Assembly (NCBI RefSeq): GCF_000600975.2
Contig: NZ_KK088653.1
Coordinates: 806,501 to 870,500 of the forward strand
Direction of reading: 5' to 3'
From: Limimaricola hongkongensis DSM 17492
Lineage (GTDB): Bacteria; Pseudomonadota; Alphaproteobacteria; Rhodobacterales; Rhodobacteraceae
DNA length: 64,000 bases
The stretch's first letter is position 1, and every line of letters begins with the position of its first letter. Positions 58,942 to 64,000 of the stretch are shown piece by piece. The notes below the pieces were generated by a model, which saw nothing but the letters and a program-made list of their open reading frames with translations, made no database searches and had not been told where the DNA came from. Position numbers and translations under genes: made by a program.

Positions 58942-59979
58942 TCAGCCCGAAATATCGAGCCGCGCATAGCGCGATCCGAGCGATGTCAGGATCTCGTAGC
59001 CGATCGTTCCGGCCGCCTGGGCCAGCGAATCGACGCCCTGATGCGGGCCGACCAGCGTGAGATAGACCGGGTCTTCGCCAAGATCGGTGATGTCGACGGT
59101 GAGCAGGTCCATCGAGACCCGGCCCACCAGCGGGCAGGGGGTGTCGCCATGCCACAGCGTCGCGCGGCCCGACATGGCCCGGATCAGACCGTCGGCATAG
59201 CCGCCCGAGATCGTGGCGATGCGGCTTGGCCGTTCCGCCTGCCACGAATTGCCATAGCCAACGACCTCGCCCGCGACGAGATCGCGGCATTGCACCACCG
59301 GCAGGTCGAGCCGTACCACCGGCTGCGCCGCCTCGAAGGGCAGCCCGCCATAAAGGCCGATGCCGGGGCGGGTCAGGTCGAAATGATAATCGGGGCCAAG
59401 CAGGATGCCGCCCGTCGCCGACAGCGAACGCGGCACGCCCAGCCCGTCGGTCATCTGCCGGAAGATATCGAGCTGGTAGGGATTCATCTCGTGATCGGCC
59501 TCGTCGGCACAGGCGAGATGGCTGGTCAGCCACAGCGGGTTGTGGTCGAGCGCGATCGCCGCGGCCTCGGCCCAGTCGGACCACTCAAAGCCGAGCCGGT
59601 TCATGCCGGTGTCGAGCTGAATGCCGAAAGGGTGGTCGGGCAGGGCTTCGAGATGCCGCGCGAGCTGGTCGATCGAATTCAGCATCGGGATCAGCTCGGC
59701 CGCGGCCAGACGGCGCGTGTCGCCCTCCATGTGGCCCGAAAACACGTAGATCTCGGGCACCGGGCCAAGCGCCTTGCGCAGCGCGGCCCCTTCTTCGGCC
59801 ACCGCCACGAAAAACCGCCGCGCGCCTTCATGGGCGAGCCTGCGCGCCACGCGGCCCGCGCCGAGGCCGTAGCCGTCGGCCTTGACCACCGCGCCGGTTT
59901 CGCTGGCGGTCATGGCATCAAGCGCGCGCCAGTTGGCGGCGAGCGCGTCGAGGTCGATGGAAAGGGCGCCTGTGCTCAT
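58942..59979 (-). CDS. alr: Alanine racemase
   Basis: PLP enzyme of 345 residues that makes D-alanine for peptidoglycan. The cofactor lysine is K33 in [23 protein letters not shown] and [10 protein letters not shown] are conserved barrel motifs; the C-terminal beta domain has [16 protein letters not shown], with the sequence leading to the second active-site Tyr region. The ATG at 59979 gives the usual start with [11 protein letters not shown]. Confidence 0.95.
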   Translation of the reverse strand: MSTGALSIDLDALAANWRALDAMTASETGAVVKADGYGLGAGRVARRLAHEGARRFFVAVAEEGAALRKALGPVPEIYVFSGHMEGDTRRLAAAELIPMLNSIDQLARHLEALPDHPFGIQLDTGMNRLGFEWSDWAEAAAIALDHNPLWLTSHLACADEADHEMNPYQLDIFRQMTDGLGVPRSLSATGGILLGPDYHFDLTRPGIGLYGGLPFEAAQPVVRLDLPVVQCRDLVAGEVVGYGNSWQAERPSRIATISGGYADGLIRAMSGRATLWHGDTPCPLVGRVSMDLLTVDITDLGEDPVYLTLVGPHQGVDSLAQAAGTIGYEILTSLGSRYARLDISG

Positions 59980-60370
59980 GGCCCGCCTTGTGACAGGCGG
60001 GGGCGCGGCGTCAAGAGGGACGCGATGGCGTGGGGGTGCAACCGGCAGGATCGGGCGCGCGCGGCGAATTTCGGGCCGGGCGGTTCCCTGGACGGCGGCG
60101 CATGGGCCATGGGCCGTGACGGTGCCGTTCGGAGCCGCTCAGAGGCATGCTGACCGGCCAATGCCGTCAAACAGGGCCCGGCTCGAAACGTGATCGGTCG
60201 AATGCAGCAAGCTGCCTTTCGGATAAGGGCCCGGAAAGAAAAGTTAACAGCGCCTTGATCATGCGCGCGGCGCAATGCCGCCATGCGCCGCTATTGACAC
60301 GACTCACTTTTCGAATGAGTATTTGCCCATCGGCTAGGCAAATGCCCTGGCAGTGTTTGGGAGGAGAGAC
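59980..60370. other. 391-nt noncoding region between alr and the polyol ABC operon
   Basis: The two flanking genes diverge, so promoters for both are expected here. The right end holds the promoter-like and operator-like sequences listed separately (60294-60342). Elsewhere I see only a short palindrome GCAGCAAGCTGC-like stretch near 60203 and a repeated GGGCCCGG. No reading frame with coding character is visible. Confidence 0.6.
60294..60342 (+). promoter_or_regulatory. Promoter and two operator-like repeats of the polyol ABC operon
   Basis: TTGACA at 60294-60299 is a perfect -35 box; the -10 (around 60317-60323, GAGTATT) is weak, as in regulated promoters. Two inverted repeats overlap it: ACTCA 60302-60306 with TGAGT 60316-60320, and TTTGCC 60322-60327 with GGCAAA 60337-60342, both with a 9-nt spacer. 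They lie where a repressor or activator of the polyol genes would act, 29 nt or more before the smoE start. Confidence 0.5.
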
Positions 60371-61684
60371 ATGACCAAGACCACCCGCGCCCTGATGGGG
60401 GCGACCGCGTTGTGCGGCATGGCCGCGCTGGCGCAGGCCGAGACGCTCACCATCGCCACCGTGAACAACGGCGACATGATCCGCATGCAGGAGCTGTCTT
60501 CGGCCTTCACCGAGATGCACCCGGAGATCGAGCTCGACTGGGTCACGCTGGAAGAGAACGTGCTGCGCCAGCGCGTCACCACCGACATCGCCACCCGCGG
60601 CGGCCAGTACGACGTGCTGACCATCGGCACCTACGAGGTGCCGATCTGGGCCAATCAGGGCTGGCTCGTGGCGCTCGACGATCTGCCGGAGGACTACGAC
60701 GTCGACGACCTGCTGCCTTCGATCCGCGCGGGCCTCTCGGTTGACGGCACGCTCTACGCGGTGCCGTTCTACGGTGAGAGCTCGATGGTGATGTATCGCA
60801 CCGATCTGGCCGAAGCGGCCGGGATCGAGTTTCCCGAGGCGCCGACCTGGGATTTCATCAAGGAAGCCGCCGCGGCGATGACCGACAAGGAGAACGAGGT
60901 CTACGGCGTCTGCATGCGCGGCAAGGCCGGCTGGGGCGAGAACACCGCCTTCATCACCTCGATGGCCAACAGCTACGGTGCGCGCTGGTTCGACGAGAAC
61001 TGGATGCCGCAATTCGACAGCGAGGCGTGGCAGACCGCCTTCAGCGACTACCTGATGCTGCAGAACGAGTACGGCGCGCCGGGCTCGGCCAATAACGGCT
61101 TCAACGAGAACCTCGCGCTGTTCCAGCAGGGCAAGTGCGGCATGTGGATCGACGCCACCGTCGCCGCCTCCTTCGTGACCAACCCCGACGATTCCACCGT
61201 CGCCGACAAGGTCGGCTTCGCGCTGGCGCCCGACAATGGTCTGGGCAAGCGCGGCAACTGGCTCTGGGCCTGGTCGCTTGGCATTCCCGCCGGCACCGAT
61301 GCCGAGGATGCCGCCAAGACCTTCGTGGCCTGGGCGACCTCCAAGGAGTACGCCGAGCTGGTGGCCGAGAACGAAGGCTGGGCCAACGTGCCGCCGGGCA
61401 CCCGCACCTCGCTCTACGAGAACCCCGCCTATCTCGAAGCGGCCGATTTCGCGGAGATGACGCTGGAAAGCATCAACGCGGCCGACCCGCAGAACCCGAC
61501 CGTCGATCCGGTGCCCTATACCGGCATCCAGTTCGTCGCGATCCCCGAGTTCCAAGGCATCGGCACCGCGGTCGGCCAGCAATTCGCCGCAGCACTCGCC
61601 GGCCAGAAATCGGCCGAAGAGGCGCTTCAGGCCGCGCAGGACCTGACCATGCAGGAGATGAAGGCCGGCGGCTACATCCAGTAA
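60371..61684 (+). CDS. smoE: Polyol (sorbitol/mannitol) ABC transporter substrate-binding protein
   Basis: Periplasmic binding protein of 437 residues. A signal peptide (MTKTTRALMGATALCGMAALAQA) is followed by a family 1 solute-binding domain with the polyol-type start ETLTIATVNNGDMIRMQELS, TRGGQYDVLTIGTYEVPIWANQ and VPFYGESSMVMYRTDL. These segments closely match what I know of SmoE/MtlE of rhizobia and Rhodobacter. GAGGAGAG lies just before the ATG at 60371. First gene of the operon; a strong hairpin follows it. Confidence 0.9.
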   Translation: MTKTTRALMGATALCGMAALAQAETLTIATVNNGDMIRMQELSSAFTEMHPEIELDWVTLEENVLRQRVTTDIATRGGQYDVLTIGTYEVPIWANQGWLVALDDLPEDYDVDDLLPSIRAGLSVDGTLYAVPFYGESSMVMYRTDLAEAAGIEFPEAPTWDFIKEAAAAMTDKENEVYGVCMRGKAGWGENTAFITSMANSYGARWFDENWMPQFDSEAWQTAFSDYLMLQNEYGAPGSANNGFNENLALFQQGKCGMWIDATVAASFVTNPDDSTVADKVGFALAPDNGLGKRGNWLWAWSLGIPAGTDAEDAAKTFVAWATSKEYAELVAENEGWANVPPGTRTSLYENPAYLEAADFAEMTLESINAADPQNPTVDPVPYTGIQFVAIPEFQGIGTAVGQQFAAALAGQKSAEEALQAAQDLTMQEMKAGGYIQ

Positions 61685-61700
61685 GCCGCGCCTCATGACA

Positions 61701-61732
61701 GGCGGGGCCGGACCCTCCCGGCCGGCCCCGCC
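61701..61732 (+). other. Hairpin between smoE and smoF
   Basis: Perfect 11-bp GC stem (GGCGGGGCCGG at 61701-61711 with its complement at 61722-61732) and a 10-nt loop, 16 nt after the smoE stop, with no T-run. Such hairpins after binding-protein genes often stabilise the upstream mRNA, giving more binding protein than permease. Confidence 0.55.
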
Positions 61733-61851
61733 GCCCCGCCGACCATTTCGTCACCGCCACGGGCTGCCGCCCGCCATCCCCTCCGGCCGCTGTCGCGACC
61801 GGGCAAAGGGATCGCGCGCCGCCGCCCGTCCCGAGACCCGGAGGACCACCG

Positions 61852-62724
61852 ATGGCCACCCAACATTCCCGATCCGCCGCCCGGATCATGATCTCACCCG
61901 CCGTGCTGCTGCTGCTGGCGTGGATGATCGTGCCGCTGGCGCTCACGATCTACTTCTCGCTTCTGCGCTACAACCTGCTGATGCCCGGCACCGAACGTTT
62001 CGTGGGCTTTCTCAATTACCGGCTGTTCTACGAAAACCCGGCCTTCTGGACCGCGATGCTGAACACGCTGCTGCTGGTCGGCGGGGTGCTGATCGTCACG
62101 GTGGTGGGCGGTATCCTGCTGGCGATCCTGCTCGATCAGCCGATCTGGGGGCAGGGGATCGTGCGCATCCTCGTGATCGCGCCGTTCTTCGTGATGCCCA
62201 CCGTGTCGGCGCTGGTCTGGAAGAACATGTTCATGAACCCGGTTTCGGGGCTCTTTGCGGAGTTTTCCAAGGCGGTCGGGTTGCAACCCTTCGACTTCCT
62301 GACCCACGCGCCGCTGGCCTCGATCATCGGCATCGTGTCGTGGCAATGGCTGCCCTTCGCGACGCTGATCCTGCTCACCGCGATCCAGTCGCTCGACTCT
62401 GAGCAGATGGAAGCCGCCGAGATGGACGGGGCCTCGCCGCTGTCGCGCTTTTGGTACATCACCCTGCCGCATCTGAGCCGGGCGATCACCGTGGTGATCC
62501 TGATCCAGACGATCTTCCTGCTGTCGGTCTTCGCCGAGATCCTCGTGACCACCAATGGCGGGCCGGGCGTGGCCTCCACCAACCTGACCTATCTCGTCTA
62601 CGCCCGCAGCTTGCTGAACTTCGACGTGGGCGGCGGCTCGGCAGGCGGCGTGGTCGCCATCATCCTCGCCAACATCGTCGCGATCTTCCTGATGCGGATG
62701 ATCGGAAAGAACCTCGATGCCTGA
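61852..62724 (+). CDS. smoF: Polyol ABC transporter permease (MalF-like)
   Basis: Inner-membrane permease of 290 residues with six helices. The EAA loop that contacts the ATPase reads SEQMEAAEMDGASPLSRFWYITLPHL. The N-terminus (ARIMISPAVLLLLAWMIVPLALTIYFSLLRYNLL) is typical of the MalF-type carbohydrate family. Starts at ATG 61852 with CCGGAGGACC upstream. Confidence 0.92.
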   Translation: MATQHSRSAARIMISPAVLLLLAWMIVPLALTIYFSLLRYNLLMPGTERFVGFLNYRLFYENPAFWTAMLNTLLLVGGVLIVTVVGGILLAILLDQPIWGQGIVRILVIAPFFVMPTVSALVWKNMFMNPVSGLFAEFSKAVGLQPFDFLTHAPLASIIGIVSWQWLPFATLILLTAIQSLDSEQMEAAEMDGASPLSRFWYITLPHLSRAITVVILIQTIFLLSVFAEILVTTNGGPGVASTNLTYLVYARSLLNFDVGGGSAGGVVAIILANIVAIFLMRMIGKNLDA

Positions 62725-62740
62725 GCACATCATCATCGCC

Positions 62741-62761
62741 GCGCGGGGCCTGACCCCGCGC
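62741..62761 (+). other. Hairpin between smoF and smoG
   Basis: Perfect 8-bp GC stem (GCGCGGGG at 62741-62748 with its complement at 62754-62761) and loop CCTGA, 17 nt after the smoF stop. No T-run. Second intercistronic hairpin in this operon. Confidence 0.4.
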
Positions 62762-62807
62762 CAACCCCGCCCTTCGCACAGCACACCGAACAGAGGGAGT
62801 GCCTGAC

Positions 62808-63638
62808 ATGGCCCGCGCCGTCTCCACCCGCCGCAAGGCCGGCTACACCATCGCCGCCTGGATCATCGGTCTCGCGATCTTCTTCCCGATCCTTTGGACC
62901 ATCGTCACCAGCTTCAAGACCGAAGCCGAGGCGATTTCCTCGCCGCCCTCGTTCATGTTCTTCCAGTGGACCACCGAGAACTACTCCACCGTCATGGAGC
63001 GCTCGAACTACTTCCGGCACTTCTGGAACTCGGTGGTGATCTCGCTGGGCTCGACCGTGCTGGGGCTGATCATCGCGATCCCCGCCGCCTGGTCGATGGC
63101 CTTCGTGCCGGCCAAGCACACCAAGAACGTGCTGATGTGGATGCTGTCGACCAAGATGCTGCCCCCCGTCGGCGTGCTGATCCCGATCTACCTGATCTTC
63201 CGCGACGTGGGTCTTCTCGACACCAAGACCGGCCTGGTCATCGTGCTGACCCTGATCAACCTGCCGATCATCGTCTGGATGCTCTACACCTACTTCAAGG
63301 AAATTCCCGGCGAGATCCTCGAAGCCTCCCGCATGGATGGCGCCAGCCTGCGCGACGAGATCATCTACGTGCTGACGCCGATGGCGGTGCCCGGGATCGC
63401 CTCGACGCTGCTTCTCAACGTCATCCTCGCCTGGAACGAGGCGTTCTGGACGCTCAACCTGACGGCGGCCAAGGCCGCACCCCTCACCGCCTTCATCGCC
63501 AGCTATTCGAGCCCCGAAGGCCTGTTCTACGCCAAGCTCTCGGCCGCCTCGACCATGGCCATCGCGCCGATCCTCATCCTCGGCTGGTTCAGCCAGAAGC
63601 AGCTCGTCCGCGGGCTCACCTTCGGCGCAGTGAAATAA
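62808..63638 (+). CDS. smoG: Polyol ABC transporter permease (MalG-like)
   Basis: Inner-membrane permease of 276 residues with six helices. The EAA loop is [59 protein letters not shown] is typical of MalG-type partners of SmoF. GAGGGAG precedes the ATG at 62808. The ATPase gene follows after 11 nt. Confidence 0.92.
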   Translation: MARAVSTRRKAGYTIAAWIIGLAIFFPILWTIVTSFKTEAEAISSPPSFMFFQWTTENYSTVMERSNYFRHFWNSVVISLGSTVLGLIIAIPAAWSMAFVPAKHTKNVLMWMLSTKMLPPVGVLIPIYLIFRDVGLLDTKTGLVIVLTLINLPIIVWMLYTYFKEIPGEILEASRMDGASLRDEIIYVLTPMAVPGIASTLLLNVILAWNEAFWTLNLTAAKAAPLTAFIASYSSPEGLFYAKLSAASTMAIAPILILGWFSQKQLVRGLTFGAVK

Positions 63639-63649
63639 GGAATAGACCA

Positions 63650-64000
63650 ATGGGACGCATCACGCTCGACAAGGTGACCAAGAAATTCGGCGACGTGGAG
63701 GTCATCCCGCCGCTCGACCTGACGATCAATGACGGAGAGTTCGTCGTCTTCGTCGGCCCCTCCGGCTGCGGCAAGTCCACGCTTCTGCGGCTGATCGCCG
63801 GGCTCGAGGACGTCACCGATGGTGAGATCCGCATCGACGGCAAGCCCGCCACCGACCTGCCGCCCGCCAAGCGCGGCCTCGCCATGGTGTTCCAGAGCTA
63901 CGCGCTCTACCCGCACATGTCGGTGCGCAAGAACATCGCCTTCCCGATGAAGATGGCGGGCATGCCCGAGGACGAGCAGAAGCGCCGGATCGAGAACGCG
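63650..64000 (+). CDS. smoK: Polyol ABC transporter ATP-binding protein (partial)
   Basis: The first 117 codons of a carbohydrate-type (MalK/UgpC-like) ATPase are inside the window; the gene runs off the end. Visible: [50 protein letters not shown] with Walker [33 protein letters not shown] with the Q-loop Gln. Signature and Walker B lie beyond the end. It supplies energy to SmoF-SmoG. AAGGAATAG lies upstream of the ATG at 63650. Confidence 0.9.
   Translation, partial: MGRITLDKVTKKFGDVEVIPPLDLTINDGEFVVFVGPSGCGKSTLLRLIAGLEDVTDGEIRIDGKPATDLPPAKRGLAMVFQSYALYPHMSVRKNIAFPMKMAGMPEDEQKRRIENA

Noticed and set aside
62718..62806. Small open frame between smoF and smoG
   Set aside because: It overlaps the hairpin at 62741-62761, has no ribosome-binding site and no conserved character.

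Overview
The window is chromosomal, GC-rich (roughly two thirds G+C by eye), gene-dense DNA from an alphaproteobacterium, almost certainly a member of the Rhodobacteraceae (Rhodobacterales). The main reasons are a nuo operon interleaved with small Rhodobacteraceae-type genes (DUF5333, DUF5337, a helix-hairpin-helix protein, a carboxymuconolactone-decarboxylase-like protein), the nuoN-birA-coaX-rnj tail, the tatABC-DUF815-M23-pcm-surE neighbourhood, and a polyol ABC transporter of the SmoEFGK type. I see no rRNA, tRNA, CRISPR array, transposase, integrase or phage gene. The genus cannot be fixed from the sequence alone.

Layout. 1-4241: DUF3422 and DUF1684 genes, a small glycosyltransferase-like gene and an M20 amidohydrolase. 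4242-8151 (minus): moaA, waaA (disrupted by a one-base frameshift), a polysaccharide pyruvyl transferase-like gene and a sialyltransferase (GT29)-like gene, each joined to the next by an ATGA overlap. 8236-12748: a lipoprotein, glmU-glmS (UDP-GlcNAc supply) and gph. 12893-13864: creA and a DUF1622 gene. 13992-32364: all fourteen nuo genes (A, B, C, D, E, F, G, H, I, J, K, L, M, N) with seven extra small genes in between. These are followed without a break by birA, coaX and rnj (to 35566). 35775-44135: an envelope protein, a DEAD-box helicase with a late frameshift, an OsmC protein, prfC, a Hint-domain protein, an atypical SDR, an ABC ATPase and a WYL regulator. 44312-49665: tatABC, a DUF815 ATPase, then on the minus strand surE-pcm-nlpD. 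49805-53179: SDR, sulfotransferase and VOC genes and purF. 53394-55944: cydAB of the cyanide-insensitive type plus a 31-codon DUF2474 gene. 55947-59979 (minus): radA-cvpA, a membrane coiled-coil protein and alr. 60371-64000: polyol ABC transporter genes, the last one cut by the window end.

The genes are mostly housekeeping: complex I and an alternative quinol oxidase for respiration, cell-envelope and LPS synthesis, cofactor and purine synthesis, protein export and repair, RNA turnover and polyol uptake. The most unusual signal is a short repeated element (GCGTATTT, 2-3 nt, then GGAATGGTGAA or a close variant). Eight copies occur at five loci. Every copy lies 6-49 nt after a stop codon and in the sense direction of that gene, and it usually leads straight into a GC-rich hairpin. 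At three convergent gene pairs, two copies face each other. Other points worth a check are two single-base frameshifts (waaA, helicase C-terminus), a GT29-like enzyme beside the CMP-Kdo-using WaaA, the seven extra genes and intercistronic hairpins of the nuo operon, and a cyd operon lying between cvpA and purF.
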